From Laterigemmans sp052161645 (GTDB lineage: Bacteria > Planctomycetota > Planctomycetia > Pirellulales > Pirellulaceae), in assembly GCA_052161645.1 (NCBI GenBank), contig CP197414.1: a stretch of 64,000 bases of DNA. One strand, given 5' to 3'. Each line of letters begins with the position of its first letter. The first letter of the stretch is position 1. The notes under the pieces were generated by a model. That model worked only from the letters and a program-made list of their open reading frames with translations. It had not been told where the DNA came from and did no database searches. This document shows positions 35,721 to 45,192 of the stretch, in pieces. Both the position numbers and the translations under genes were made by a program.

Positions 35721-35907
35721 GTTAAACAGTCAGCCGCAGGCGTACTTGTCGTCAAACAGTCAGCCGCAGGCGTACTTGTCGTCAAACAGTCAGCCGCAGG
35801 CGTACTTGTAATGGGAGCGCGTTCGCCTTCGGCTGACGGTTAAACGACTCATTGAACGGTATTACCGTTAAACGAGCCTAAGTGCGCCTGCGGCTGACTG
35901 TTAAACG
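35721..35907. repeat. Cluster of 30-bp direct repeats with two inverted copies
   Basis: Three head-to-tail 30-bp units start at 35721, 35751 and 35781 (core CAGTCAGCCGCAGGCGTACT). Two inverted, diverged copies follow at about 35820-35846 (GCCTTCGGCTGACGGTTAAACG) and 35882-35907 (CGCCTGCGGCTGACTGTTAA), so the cluster can form large hairpins. There are no unique spacers, hence not CRISPR. A short TGAACGGTATTACCGTTAAA palindrome lies between the inverted copies. The other bases of 35682-36000 hold no gene. Confidence 0.9.
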
Positions 35908-36000
35908 CGTTAGTGCTATGCCGCCAGTTTTCTCAGAAAAATAGCCCTCGCGTCAATGGAGATCATGCAGCGGTCGACACCCGCGATGGGGCCGTTGCGG

Positions 36001-37386
36001 TTAGCCCCCCGTTAACTGGGATATCAACGCGCTGGCCAGCCCCAGCACGAGGAAAAAACCGCACATGTCGGTGATCGTCGTCAACAACGGGCCGCTGGCA
36101 ACCGCCGGGTCAAAATCAAAACGTTTGAGCACTAGCGGCACCGAGCCCCCGATCAAGACGGCTAACATCGTGTTCAGGCAGAGAGCCACGCCGACGACGA
36201 GGCCGAGATAGACATTCCCTTTCCAAATAAACGCCAGCACCGCCACGATGCTCCCCAGTACCACGCCGTTGATAATGCCCACGCCAGCCTCTTGCCGCAG
36301 CACTCGCCACAGATCTTGCGGACGCACCAAGCCCAGCGCTAATTCCCGCATGCTGACCGCCACCGCCTGATTGCCACTGCAGCCACTCATGTCGCTGATA
36401 ATCGGCAGGAAAACGGCCAACGCAATCACGGCTGAAAGCGTATCTTGAAAGCCGGCGATGATCGAAGCGGCCATGATGTTGAGCACGATGTTGATGCTCA
36501 ACCAAGCGAGCCGACGCCGAGTTCGCCGCCAAATTGGCATCGTTCTCAATTCCTCGCCGCCGACGATCCCTTGGCTCTTTAAATAGTCCGATTCATTGCG
36601 ATCGGCTCGCGCTTCATCCACCGCCGATCGCTGGACCACGCCCAGCAACCTGCCATTCGCATCGACCACCGGCACGCCGAGAAAATGGTTGACGTCAAAG
36701 AAGTCAATCAAAGCGTCCAGCGTGGTGTTGTCAGCCACGCTCAGCGGTTGCTGGATCATGATTTCGGCGACCGGTAATTGCCTCGCCGCCAGCAGCAAAT
36801 CTCGCATCCGCAACACACCGACCAAGCGTTTGCGGCGATCGACGATGTAACCGTACTGAATGTCGTAACTGCGATAATCTTCCGCGTTGGCTGTGAGGTT
36901 TTCGACCACATCGCCGATCGTCATCGTTTGCCGAAATTGCAACAACTCGGTCACCATCAAACCACCGGCAACCTCGTCGTCATACTCCGTCAGCGAGCGG
37001 ACGGCGGCCGCCTCGCTTGGTTCCAAGGCGGCGAGAATTGCTTCCGCGTTGGCGTCGTCCAAATCGCCCAACAAGTCAGCTTGCTCGTTGCTGGGTAATT
37101 CGTGAACGATCGCGGCAGCTTCTTCGGGCCCCAGCAGCTCGATCAACTCGCTGGCCTGGGCGTCCGACAGGTGCGAGACCAACTCGGCCGCTTCCTCCGG
37201 CGGCAACACCGTTAACACCAACCGCCGGTCGTCGTCGTCCAACCGGCTGAGCGCGCGCGCCTGTTCACCGGAACTCAAATCAGAAAGAAAGAATTCCAAG
37301 CGTTGGCTATCGCCCGCCTCGATAATCGCTTCGAGAGTTTCCCAGGGACGTGTGGAATCGCTGTTGGTGTCTTCGGTGGTATGCAT
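36001..37386 (-). CDS. mgtE: Magnesium transporter MgtE
   Basis: A 461-residue Mg2+ channel/transporter. The N-terminal superhelical MgtE_N domain shows the expected repeats (LSDAQASELIELLGPEEAAAIVHEL, LLGDLDDANAEAILAAL), then a CBS pair (GVLRMRDLLLAARQLPVAEIM; GVPVVDANGRLLGVVQRSAV) and five membrane helices with the pore signature (SDMSGCSGNQAVAVSMRELALG). Mg2+ binding to the N/CBS sensor closes the pore. ATG 37386 is taken; a GTG at 37419 with GAGGGG close before it is a credible alternative that adds 11 residues. Length is usual. The gene stands alone. Confidence 0.96.
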   Translation of the reverse strand: MHTTEDTNSDSTRPWETLEAIIEAGDSQRLEFFLSDLSSGEQARALSRLDDDDRRLVLTVLPPEEAAELVSHLSDAQASELIELLGPEEAAAIVHELPSNEQADLLGDLDDANAEAILAALEPSEAAAVRSLTEYDDEVAGGLMVTELLQFRQTMTIGDVVENLTANAEDYRSYDIQYGYIVDRRKRLVGVLRMRDLLLAARQLPVAEIMIQQPLSVADNTTLDALIDFFDVNHFLGVPVVDANGRLLGVVQRSAVDEARADRNESDYLKSQGIVGGEELRTMPIWRRTRRRLAWLSINIVLNIMAASIIAGFQDTLSAVIALAVFLPIISDMSGCSGNQAVAVSMRELALGLVRPQDLWRVLRQEAGVGIINGVVLGSIVAVLAFIWKGNVYLGLVVGVALCLNTMLAVLIGGSVPLVLKRFDFDPAVASGPLLTTITDMCGFFLVLGLASALISQLTGG

Positions 37387-37469
37387 GCTCGCATGGTAGA
37401 GCTTGGCGAGATTCCGCACAGCCCCCTCGCATAAGTCTTTCGGCTAGATCTGCCGTTGAGCACTAGTTC

Positions 37470-37498
37470 GCGGTTCGGGGGAACCGCACGCTGGCGCG
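37470..37498. repeat. Solo hairpin copy related to the 108-bp array
   Basis: GCGGTTC-GGGG-GAACCGC hairpin followed by ACGCTGGCGCG; the 18 bases from 37481 are identical to the start of each 108-bp unit at 3723-4424. It lies between mgtE and mutS. Confidence 0.75.
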
Positions 37499-37521
37499 TT
37501 GCGGCTGAAGAGGAACCGCAA

Positions 37522-40167
37522 TTAACCGATCGCGGGGATCTCTTGCGCTCGCATTTGCAGTCGTTGCAGAGCGGCTTGCGCCTCTTCGGCGGAGAGCGAA
37601 CTAACTTCCAAGCCGCGGAGTTCGTCCAGGGCCGGGTGGTCGCAATAGCCAAACAGAGTCATCTGCAAAGCGCCCCCGCTGGATGATTTTGGGGGGGCAA
37701 TGGTGGAGCGATCAAATTGGTCGCGATGATCGTGTTCCAGCTGCGCAAGAATGTCTTTGGCCCGCTCGTTAACCGCGGTCGGGACGCCGGCCAAACGAGC
37801 CACATGGATGCCGTAACTCTTGTCAGCACCACCGGCGATGATGCGATGCAGGAACACAACTTGATCGTCCCATTCGCGGACCGCCACATTTAAATTGACC
37901 AACCGCGGCAACGATTCGGACAGTTGTGTTAACTCATGATAGTGCGTGGCGAACCAAGTTCGACAGCCGACGCGATCGTGAAGATATTCAGTGATCGACC
38001 AAGCCAGTGCCAATCCGTCATAGGTGCTCGTGCCCCGCCCGATCTCATCGAGTATCACCAAGCTGCGGGGAGTGGCCGTGTTGAGAATTCTGGCCGTTTC
38101 CACCATCTCCACCATAAAGGTACTCTGCCCGCGACTCAGCTCGTCGCTGGCTCCCACGCGGGCGAAGATGCGGTCGGTCAAACCAATGGTGGCTCGCTTG
38201 GCCGGCACGAACGAGCCGACGTGGGCCAGCAGCGTGAGCAGGGCAATTTGCCGAATGTAGGTGCTTTTGCCGGCCATGTTTGGCCCCGTGATGATCATCA
38301 ACATCCCATCTTCGGCACTGCACGTGGCGTCGTTGGGGACAAAAGCGCCCTGCGGCATCGTGGTGTCCAGCACCGGGTGACGTCCCTCTTCGATGTCCAA
38401 CACAATCTGGTCGCTCATCTCCGGTTGCACCCAGCCCCGCCGCGCGGCCAATTCGGCCAAGCCGGCAAAGACGTCGAGGCGAGCCAGCGCGGCGGCCGTT
38501 TCTTGTAACTGACGCAAATGCTCATGCACGCTATCGCGCATCGTTTGGAACAACCACAGCTCGCGCTCCTTGGCTTGCTCGTCAGCCGCCAAAACTTTCT
38601 CCTCATACTCTTTCAACTCCGGCGTGATATAACGCTCGCAGTTCTTCAGCGTCTGCTTCCGCATGAATGTCGCCGGAACGCGGTCGCGATGAGCGTTGGT
38701 GACTTCCAAGTAATAACCAAATACTTTATTGAAACCGACTTTGATGTTGGGGATTCCCGTCTCGTCGATCTGTGCCGCCTGATAACGGGCAATCCACTCT
38801 TTGCCACCCTGGGCCAATTGACGAAGGTTATCGAGCTCTTCGTCAAACCCAGCGCGGATATAGCCCCCGTCGGCGGTTGCCAGAGGACAATCATCGGCCA
38901 ATCCCTCGGTCAACATGGCGTGCAACTCGGGACACAAATGCAACGACTGCTCAATCTCGGTGATCAAACTGGCTTTGCGATCGGTCAAGCGGGCTTTCAG
39001 CCGCGGTAACATTGCCAGGGTGCGGCCCACCTGCTGCAAGTCTCGCGGACCGGTGCGGCTGCTGGCGATGCGGCCCAGCAAGCGCGAGAGATCATAAACC
39101 CCTTTGAGCGTCTGGCGGATCTCTTCGCGCAGTTCCGTGGCGGCGACTAACTCGGCCACACTTTGATGACGTTGCTCAATCCAACTCGCTTCGGCGAGTG
39201 GTGCCGATAACCAATTGCTCAACAGCCGCGCGCCCATCGCCGTGACCGTCTGGTCGAGCACCGCCAGTAGCGATCCCTCGCGGGCTCCGGTGCGGATTGT
39301 CCGCGTAATCTCCAAACTGCGTCGCGTGGCGGCATCAATTTCCAACACCAGCGAACGGTGATGCGCGAGCAGAGCGTCAAAATGATCGAGCCCGCCCGAC
39401 TGCGTCTCTTGCAGATAACACAACACCGCGCCAGCCGCTTGAATCGCCGCCGCGTGTTCCTCGTTAAAGCCGTATCCCTCCAAGCTGGCGACGCCGAACT
39501 GCTTGGTCAAGGTTCGCTGCGCCTCCTCGGCGGCAAACGTCCAAGCGGGCCGCATCGTGATCTGCCAGTCGCGCGTCCGGTCGGGTGTCAAACGAGCGTC
39601 ATCCTCCCGATACAGCACCTCAGCCGGACCAATCCGCTCCAACTCGTCGTCCAGACGGCTGAGCGGAAAAATGCCCGCTTCAAAACGACCGCTGCTCAGC
39701 TCGGCCCAAGCAATTCCCACGACCTCGGTGGCAGCGGCCCGGCCTTCAACTTTCGCCGTCTTGTCTTTCCCGAAGGGACGAAACACGGCGACTAAATAGT
39801 TGGCCTCGCGAGGATCCAGCAACTGGTCGTCCAGCAACGTGCCGGCCGATACCACGCGAGTTACTTCCCGCCGCACTAACCCCTTCGCCTGCTTGGGATC
39901 CTCCACCTGCTCGCAAACTGCCGCCCGATATCCGGCTTGAATCAGTTTCCGCAGATAAGCGTCTAGCTGATGATGCGGAAAACCGGCCATCGGCACCCCG
40001 CCCTCTTTGTCCTTATCCCGGCTCGTTAGCGTCAGCCCCAGCAAGGCGGCTGCCGTCTTCGCGTCCTCATGGAACAATTCATAGAAATCCCCCATGCGGA
40101 AAAATAGCAACGCATCGCCACAAGCCTGCTTGGCCTCGTCGTACTGTCGCATCATGGGTGTCGTCAT
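37522..40167 (-). CDS. mutS: DNA mismatch repair protein MutS
   Basis: An 881-residue mismatch-recognition ATPase. The N-terminus has the mismatch-wedging F-x-E motif (FFRMGDFYELFHEDA). Connector and lever domains follow, then the clamp region, and the ABC-type ATPase with Walker A GPNMAGKST, the ST-rich FMVEMVETARIL signature and Walker B LVILDEIGRGTSTYDG. A helix-turn-helix and short C-terminal extension end it. MutS binds mispairs and recruits MutL; no mutL is in the window. ATG 40167 is taken, since the upstream 19 residues of the longer frame (to 40224) are not part of the family start; no obvious ribosome-binding site for either. Confidence 0.97.
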   Translation of the reverse strand: MTTPMMRQYDEAKQACGDALLFFRMGDFYELFHEDAKTAAALLGLTLTSRDKDKEGGVPMAGFPHHQLDAYLRKLIQAGYRAAVCEQVEDPKQAKGLVRREVTRVVSAGTLLDDQLLDPREANYLVAVFRPFGKDKTAKVEGRAAATEVVGIAWAELSSGRFEAGIFPLSRLDDELERIGPAEVLYREDDARLTPDRTRDWQITMRPAWTFAAEEAQRTLTKQFGVASLEGYGFNEEHAAAIQAAGAVLCYLQETQSGGLDHFDALLAHHRSLVLEIDAATRRSLEITRTIRTGAREGSLLAVLDQTVTAMGARLLSNWLSAPLAEASWIEQRHQSVAELVAATELREEIRQTLKGVYDLSRLLGRIASSRTGPRDLQQVGRTLAMLPRLKARLTDRKASLITEIEQSLHLCPELHAMLTEGLADDCPLATADGGYIRAGFDEELDNLRQLAQGGKEWIARYQAAQIDETGIPNIKVGFNKVFGYYLEVTNAHRDRVPATFMRKQTLKNCERYITPELKEYEEKVLAADEQAKERELWLFQTMRDSVHEHLRQLQETAAALARLDVFAGLAELAARRGWVQPEMSDQIVLDIEEGRHPVLDTTMPQGAFVPNDATCSAEDGMLMIITGPNMAGKSTYIRQIALLTLLAHVGSFVPAKRATIGLTDRIFARVGASDELSRGQSTFMVEMVETARILNTATPRSLVILDEIGRGTSTYDGLALAWSITEYLHDRVGCRTWFATHYHELTQLSESLPRLVNLNVAVREWDDQVVFLHRIIAGGADKSYGIHVARLAGVPTAVNERAKDILAQLEHDHRDQFDRSTIAPPKSSSGGALQMTLFGYCDHPALDELRGLEVSSLSAEEAQAALQRLQMRAQEIPAIG

Positions 40168-40634
40168 CGTGCCAGCCCAAACCTGCCAAAGAACCGTGAT
40201 CAAGCCGGAGAGAACCGTCAGCACCGGCTAATCAGCAGGTTATCGCTAGAAGCGAGAAAGAAACAGGGTCGGTCGGCTAACTGCGGCCCGCTAACGCCAA
40301 CTGCTGGCCAATCATTCCGCATCATCCCCAAACTCAGCCAGACCGCCTGCCGCTCACCGCTTGCAGCCAGATCCCCCGGCTATCGCGGATTGTTATCATT
40401 TTGATTCGGCGGCCTGTTGTCAAAGTGACGGCAATGTGGTCGTTTTGATGGCGCTACGAATAGCGCTGATCGTCGCTAGTTCGATTGATCTAAGTCTATT
40501 TCTGGAAACCGTTTAGGTGGAATCACCTGAGCTCGATTCGCGGTTTTGGCCCCACATCTGCCTTGAAGTGGCAGTGGTCTCGGGGAATCGCCACGCGACC
40601 AACAAGCAACCCCACCCCCTTGGGAGCGACGAAC

Positions 40635-40736
40635 ATGACCGGACTTTTTTTATTAGGCAGCGGACTGTTACTGGCTGTCTTCGCCGTCGCCGCCGCGCTG
40701 CGTCCGACACCTCCGGTGGAGATGTTTTGGGGCTGA
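40635..40736 (+). CDS. Candidate 33-residue membrane peptide
   Basis: A short frame ATG 40635 to TGA 40734-40736 encodes 33 residues, MTGLFLLGSGLLLAVFAVAA then ALRPTPPVEMFWG: one membrane helix followed by a Pro-rich polar tail. GGGAG lies nine bases upstream, a good ribosome-binding site. It is the only plausible gene in the 582-base gap 40168-40749 and its end faces the ACT gene. Small hydrophobic peptides of this type often act as membrane-complex subunits, but function is unknown and the call depends on conservation. Confidence 0.5.
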   Translation: MTGLFLLGSGLLLAVFAVAAALRPTPPVEMFWG

Positions 40737-40749
40737 GCCAAGCTGGGAT

Positions 40750-41256
40750 TTAGGCTAAGCCGGGATCATCGATATCGGCCAGGTCGCCTTCGGTGATGAT
40801 GCGAAAGCCTTTGCTGTTGAGCGTATCGGTTGAGACTTCGAGATTGTCGACCATCAGGGCCACGGTCGGCGCGCCGTGTGGTTGTGTCAGCAGCGGGTAG
40901 GCCTGAATAATGTTAACCTCGGCTTGCAGCAGCGCCGTGCAGACGCGGAGCAGCGGTTGCGGGCCGCTGGGCAGTTCCACACCGACCAAGTCGCATTCGA
41001 TCAGCGCTAGGCCCGCTCGTTCCAGAATTTCTCGGCCCCGCTCCGGATCGCTGACCACCATTCGCACGAAGGCACATTCGGCCGAATCGTTGATTGACAG
41101 AGCCACGACGCGAATGCCGGTGCCTTCGAATCGCCGAATTACCTCCAGCAGTTGGCCGACGCGGTTTTCCAAAAAGATCGTGAATTGGCGGATGCCCGCG
41201 TAATCCCGACCGCGCATGGTGTGAAAAGAAGTGCCCGATTCTTCGCCCGTACTCAT
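40750..41256 (-). CDS. ACT domain protein
   Basis: A 168-residue cytoplasmic protein with two ACT-like regions: IRQFTIFLENRVGQLLEVIRRF near residue 20 and VELPSGPQPLLRVCTALLQAEVNII near residue 93. ACT domains bind amino acids and regulate enzymes; a stand-alone ACT pair resembles the regulatory small subunit of acetolactate synthase or a free-standing regulator. No enzyme partner is adjacent. ATG 41256 is chosen as the first Met clear of the divergent thioesterase promoter region; an alternative Met lies 13 codons later (MRGRDYAG). Confidence 0.85.
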   Translation of the reverse strand: MSTGEESGTSFHTMRGRDYAGIRQFTIFLENRVGQLLEVIRRFEGTGIRVVALSINDSAECAFVRMVVSDPERGREILERAGLALIECDLVGVELPSGPQPLLRVCTALLQAEVNIIQAYPLLTQPHGAPTVALMVDNLEVSTDTLNSKGFRIITEGDLADIDDPGLA

Positions 41257-41405
41257 CGCTTTATTCTGCCAATTATGTGCTTCAAGGTCGGTGGGGTGAC
41301 GTATTGGTGAGCGCAAGTCTAGGCTGTTTGGCTTTCCTTGGTCAATGCAAACCGCAAATACTGTCCCGAAACGATACGCTCTCCACGCCTCTGCTTACGG
41401 TTCTT

Positions 41406-41795
41406 ATGTCCACTCCGCATACGCTTTCGTTCCGCGTCGCTTACAGTGAAACCGATGGTCAGCGTCGCGTGCATCACGCCAATTACTTGAATTATTTCGA
41501 GCGCGGGCGAGTCGAGTATCTCCGCTCGCTCGGTTGGAGTTACAAGGCGATCGAGGACTCCGGCTTGCTGCTGGTTGTCTCGGAGATCAACGTGCAGTAC
41601 TTCATGCCCGCGGAGTTCGACGACGTTTTGACGTTGGAAACCAGCGTCCTCTCGGCAAAAGGGGCGCGGATTCGCCACGCTTACCGGCTGACGCGCGAAG
41701 AAACTCTAATTGTCACGGCCGAATCGACGATTGCCTGCATCGACCGGACCGGCCGCGTCCGCCGTTTGCCGGCGGAATTAAGAACTTCGGGCTAG
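41406..41795 (+). CDS. Acyl-CoA thioesterase, 4HBT/YbgC family
   Basis: A 129-residue hotdog-fold thioesterase. The motif ETDGQRRVHHANYLNYFERGRVEYL carries the conserved HHANY active-site segment (usually D-x-x-G-x-V-x-HHA-N-Y) and is followed by the central helix and strands (FMPAEFDDVLTLETSV, RIRHAYRL). Such enzymes hydrolyse short or aromatic acyl-CoA or acyl-ACP thioesters. ATG 41406 removes an unlikely N-terminal extension. The gene is divergent from the ACT gene and convergent on the hypothetical protein ending at 41807. Substrate unknown. Confidence 0.92.
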   Translation: MSTPHTLSFRVAYSETDGQRRVHHANYLNYFERGRVEYLRSLGWSYKAIEDSGLLLVVSEINVQYFMPAEFDDVLTLETSVLSAKGARIRHAYRLTREETLIVTAESTIACIDRTGRVRRLPAELRTSG

Positions 41796-41806
41796 CGGAC
41801 CACTGG

Positions 41807-42685
41807 CTAGCGGACTGCGCTTTCGGTGGCTCGTTTCGCCGATTGTAATGCCTGGTTGGTCAGTTCTTCGGTCAGGCGAGCGTTATATTCCATGTTGCTC
41901 GCTGGGCCTTGGAAACCGACCACGTTGTCTTGCCAATCGAGGCGACGTTTGATCACGTAACCACCGCTCAGGTGGAACTGGATCGTGCCTTTGCTCAATT
42001 GCTGGACCAATTGGCTTTGCATATTTTGGTCGCTGATCGGAGTCAATGGTTCGCTGCGGACGGAGATCGTGGCCACCTCGGCTTGCACTTTTTCCAAGGT
42101 GTAGAGTTCGCGGATCTTGATCACTTTCAGCGTCCCGGCTTCGTCCTTGACGCGGATTTCGCGTGGCACCGACCATTTTTCCCCGACCTGGATGCGATTC
42201 TCGGGCAGTGGCAGAGCGATTTCCCCCATGCCCAGGGAGCTGGCATCTTTGCCCGTGCGTTCCAGAACTTGTCCCCGGTCGTTGACTTGAATCGTGTCGA
42301 TAACTTGGCCAATTTTGCTGGCCACGCCGCGGAATTGAGCGGGTGGTTCCGCGTCGCTGGAGCTGTCCCAGCGAATTTCGGGCTGATCTCCGGCCTGTTG
42401 CGTCATCACGACCGAGTCGATTGTGTGGGCGAAGGTGGTCACGCCCTGTTCATTGACCTCGTCAACCGCCAACCTGCGAACGCTGGTGGTGTGGACTTGG
42501 GATGCTTCCTCGGTGTCATTGATTTTGACTTTTGTTTTCGCCGAGTGGACGACCCGATAAGTCAATTCCTGACCGGGCTGCAAGTGATATCGCAGCAAGT
42601 AGCCGTCTTCGGCCGCGTTGCTGAACCCTGCGAGTGTCACCACCGATAAAAAGGTGGCTGCCGAAAAATATGCTTTGCGAACCAT
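41807..42685 (-). CDS. Exported hypothetical protein (DUF6263-like)
   Basis: A 292-residue secreted protein with signal peptide (MVRKAYFSAATFLSVVTLAGFSNA-type). The ATG at 42685 is set by GGAGG eight bases before it. The mature chain is almost all beta-strands, beginning LLRYHLQPGQELTYRVVHSAKTK, with VNEQGVTTFAHTIDSVVM and LPLPENRIQVGEKW. This two-repeat, all-beta pattern resembles DUF6263-type periplasmic proteins, but I am unsure. No enzyme motif. The gene is divergent from the protein kinase, sharing a 202-base upstream region. Confidence 0.75.
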   Translation of the reverse strand: MVRKAYFSAATFLSVVTLAGFSNAAEDGYLLRYHLQPGQELTYRVVHSAKTKVKINDTEEASQVHTTSVRRLAVDEVNEQGVTTFAHTIDSVVMTQQAGDQPEIRWDSSSDAEPPAQFRGVASKIGQVIDTIQVNDRGQVLERTGKDASSLGMGEIALPLPENRIQVGEKWSVPREIRVKDEAGTLKVIKIRELYTLEKVQAEVATISVRSEPLTPISDQNMQSQLVQQLSKGTIQFHLSGGYVIKRRLDWQDNVVGFQGPASNMEYNARLTEELTNQALQSAKRATESAVR

Positions 42686-42887
42686 CGTGGGCGCCTCCAT
42701 GCGTGCGAAAAAAATCCTCCCGAGGAGTTTCGCAGGATCGCGTTGGCCTGGCAAGATCGAACTGCCGTAGTGCGCTGTGTTGCGAGTGTGCGGCGTGTCG
42801 CGAGTGTGCGCCGTAGGCTTGGCGCGTTAAGATGAAATCCTCCATAGCGATTTCGCTTCTTCTTGGTCCGACGCTTCGCAGGATTCC

Positions 42888-45125
42888 ATGTCGGGAGATT
42901 TTACCCAGCAACAGCCTTACGACGAACAGCTGGAAGCTGAGCGGTTGAGCCTGCAAGCGACGGCTCCTCCAGCCGAGCTGCCTGGTTATCGGATTGAGAA
43001 ATTTCTGGGCGCGGGCGCTTTTGGCCAAGTCTGGGTCGGCAGCGATTTGAACACGGGCCGCCGCGTGGCGATCAAGTTTTACCTGCATCGTGGTGGCGTC
43101 GATTGGTCGTTGTTAGCTCGCGAGGTCAAGCACTTGGTGCAGCTTTCGGCCGACCGGCATATTGTCCAAGTGTTGGAAGTCGGTTGGGAAGGTAATCCGC
43201 CCTACTACGTTATGGAGTACCTCGATTCGGGCTCCTTGGAGGATTTGTTGACCAGCCGTCCGCGGATTGCCGTGCGGACTTGCCTGGAGCTGTTTCGCGG
43301 GATTTGCGTGGGGCTGAATCACTCCCACGGCAAAGGGGTGCTGCACTGTGACTTAAAGCCGGCCAACGTGCTGTTGGACGAAGACCTGCGCCCTCGTTTG
43401 GCCGATTTTGGGCAAAGTCGCATGTCGCACGAACAAACGCCCGCCCTGGGAACGTTGTTCTACATGGCTCCCGAGCAGGCCGATTTGGAAGCGGCTCCCG
43501 ACGTTCGCTGGGATGTGTACGCGCTCGGCGCGATTCTCTACCGCATGTTGACCGGCAATGCGCCGCACCGTTCCAGCGAGTTGCTGCAGCGGATCGACAC
43601 GGCGGCGTCGTTGCCCAAGCGGCTGGAGCAATACCGGGAAGCGATCCTCCGCGACGGGCCACCTCAAGATCATCATCGGCGGCGGGGAGTGGATCGGCCG
43701 TTGGCTGCCATCATCGACGGTTGTTTAGCGGTCGATCCGGACAAGCGGTTTGGCAACGTCCAACAGGTGCTCGAAGCGCTCGATCGTCGTGAAGCGGCCA
43801 AGCAGCGGCGTCCGCTGGTCCTTTTGGGTATCGTCGGTCCCTTGCTGTTGCTGATGGTCACGTGCATCCTCACCGCGCGGACGATTTTTGCCACTCGGGC
43901 CACCGTTGAGGCAACGCTCCGCGAGAAAGCGGGAGAATCCAATCAGTTAGCCGCCATGTTTGCCGCCCGCACCCTCGAGTTGGAGCTGCGAAAGTACTTT
44001 GAGTTGGTGCAGCGAGAAGCGGGTGATTCGGCGATTCGCCAGAACTTGGCTGCACTGTTGAACAACGAAGAGTTCAGCGTGTTTCGTGATGCGATTCGCG
44101 AACGGGAAGGAGCGGCCGAAGCGCGGCGGGAGATGATGCAAGCCGGGCACCACGAGCAGCTCGAACAATTGTTGCAAGATCGATTAAATCAATACGACGG
44201 ACAGAATGCTGGTACCGGCAGCATCGATCTGGCCACGATGTTCATCACCGACTCGTCCGGCACGATTGTGGCGATTGCCTACGACGCGCCGGTGGCCGCC
44301 GAGGAGGACAGCGTCGGTCGCAATTTTGCTTTCCGCGCTTATTTTCATGGTGATCGCGACGATTTCGATCAGTCGACCGACCCGCGGCAAGTTGAGCCGC
44401 TGAGGGAAACGCATCTCAGTCCCGCTTTCTTCAGTACTGCCACGTTGACATGGAAAGTTGCCGTCAGCGTGCCGATCTACCTGCGCGCCGATCACAGCCC
44501 CACTTCGCCACCTGATGCGGTCTTTGTGGCGACCACCAACTTGGGAGGTTTTGATCTGATGCGAACCGATCGCGAACAATCGATGCGGCTCAATCAAGTG
44601 GCCGTGTTGGTGGATACGCGGGCGGGTAACAAGCGGGGGACGATCATCCAACATCCGCTGCTCAACCAAGTCGTTAAGGTGCCCGGTCTCGAAGGTTTGC
44701 ACACCCGCACCGAGTCGCCTCGCAAAGCGCCCGCTGTCGACCCCGGTACGCTCGATGCGCTGATGGCTGGACGCGACGTTGATTATCGTGATCCGATGGG
44801 GAGCGAACCTGGTGGGGAGGAATATCAGGGAGTTTGGGTGGCGGCGGTACAACCCGTTACGTTGCCAGCGATTGAACCGACTGCTCGGGAACGCAACACG
44901 GATATGTTGGTGTTGGTTGAGTACCGCTGGAGTGACGTGATTGCCCCGGTCGGCCAGTTGGTCAACCAAATTTTGATTTACGGGGCAGTTGCCGTTTGCG
45001 GTATTTTGGTGGTCATCTTTCTGTTGTGGGCTTTTGTCCGACGAGTTGGCGATGAAAGTGCGCCGGCCGGCCCCCTCGGCGAACCCCAACGCTCCGGCAC
45101 CACCGAAACAATCCCTGTCTCCTAA
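42888..45125 (+). CDS. Ser/Thr protein kinase with transmembrane Cache-like sensor domain
   Basis: A 745-residue membrane receptor kinase in reverse order to most bacterial sensors: kinase first, sensor second. The kinase (about residues 34-300) has glycine loop GAGAFGQV, VAIKF (K63), catalytic HCDLKPANVLL with D155 (HCD in place of HRD), DFG at 173-175 and APE in YMAPEQ. TM1 is at about 309-330. An extracytoplasmic region of about 330 residues follows, with Cache-like features (FRAYFHGDRDDF, TWKVAVSVPIYL). TM2 is near 690-715 (ILIYGAVAVCGILVVIFLLW). AGGA precedes ATG 42888. A short C-terminal cytoplasmic tail ends it. Ligand and target unknown. Confidence 0.92.
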   Translation: MSGDFTQQQPYDEQLEAERLSLQATAPPAELPGYRIEKFLGAGAFGQVWVGSDLNTGRRVAIKFYLHRGGVDWSLLAREVKHLVQLSADRHIVQVLEVGWEGNPPYYVMEYLDSGSLEDLLTSRPRIAVRTCLELFRGICVGLNHSHGKGVLHCDLKPANVLLDEDLRPRLADFGQSRMSHEQTPALGTLFYMAPEQADLEAAPDVRWDVYALGAILYRMLTGNAPHRSSELLQRIDTAASLPKRLEQYREAILRDGPPQDHHRRRGVDRPLAAIIDGCLAVDPDKRFGNVQQVLEALDRREAAKQRRPLVLLGIVGPLLLLMVTCILTARTIFATRATVEATLREKAGESNQLAAMFAARTLELELRKYFELVQREAGDSAIRQNLAALLNNEEFSVFRDAIREREGAAEARREMMQAGHHEQLEQLLQDRLNQYDGQNAGTGSIDLATMFITDSSGTIVAIAYDAPVAAEEDSVGRNFAFRAYFHGDRDDFDQSTDPRQVEPLRETHLSPAFFSTATLTWKVAVSVPIYLRADHSPTSPPDAVFVATTNLGGFDLMRTDREQSMRLNQVAVLVDTRAGNKRGTIIQHPLLNQVVKVPGLEGLHTRTESPRKAPAVDPGTLDALMAGRDVDYRDPMGSEPGGEEYQGVWVAAVQPVTLPAIEPTARERNTDMLVLVEYRWSDVIAPVGQLVNQILIYGAVAVCGILVVIFLLWAFVRRVGDESAPAGPLGEPQRSGTTETIPVS

Positions 45126-45192
45126 TCGCGTTGCCACGGCTTGTCTCGAGTTTCGTTTGCCCCGTAATCACGCCGACTGTTGATCAGGCGTG

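Noticed and set aside
35721..35810. Possible CRISPR array
   Set aside because: The 30-bp units are directly adjacent with no spacers and no cas genes are nearby.
40513..40753. Other open frames around the candidate 33-residue gene
   Set aside because: They overlap it out of frame and lack start signals.
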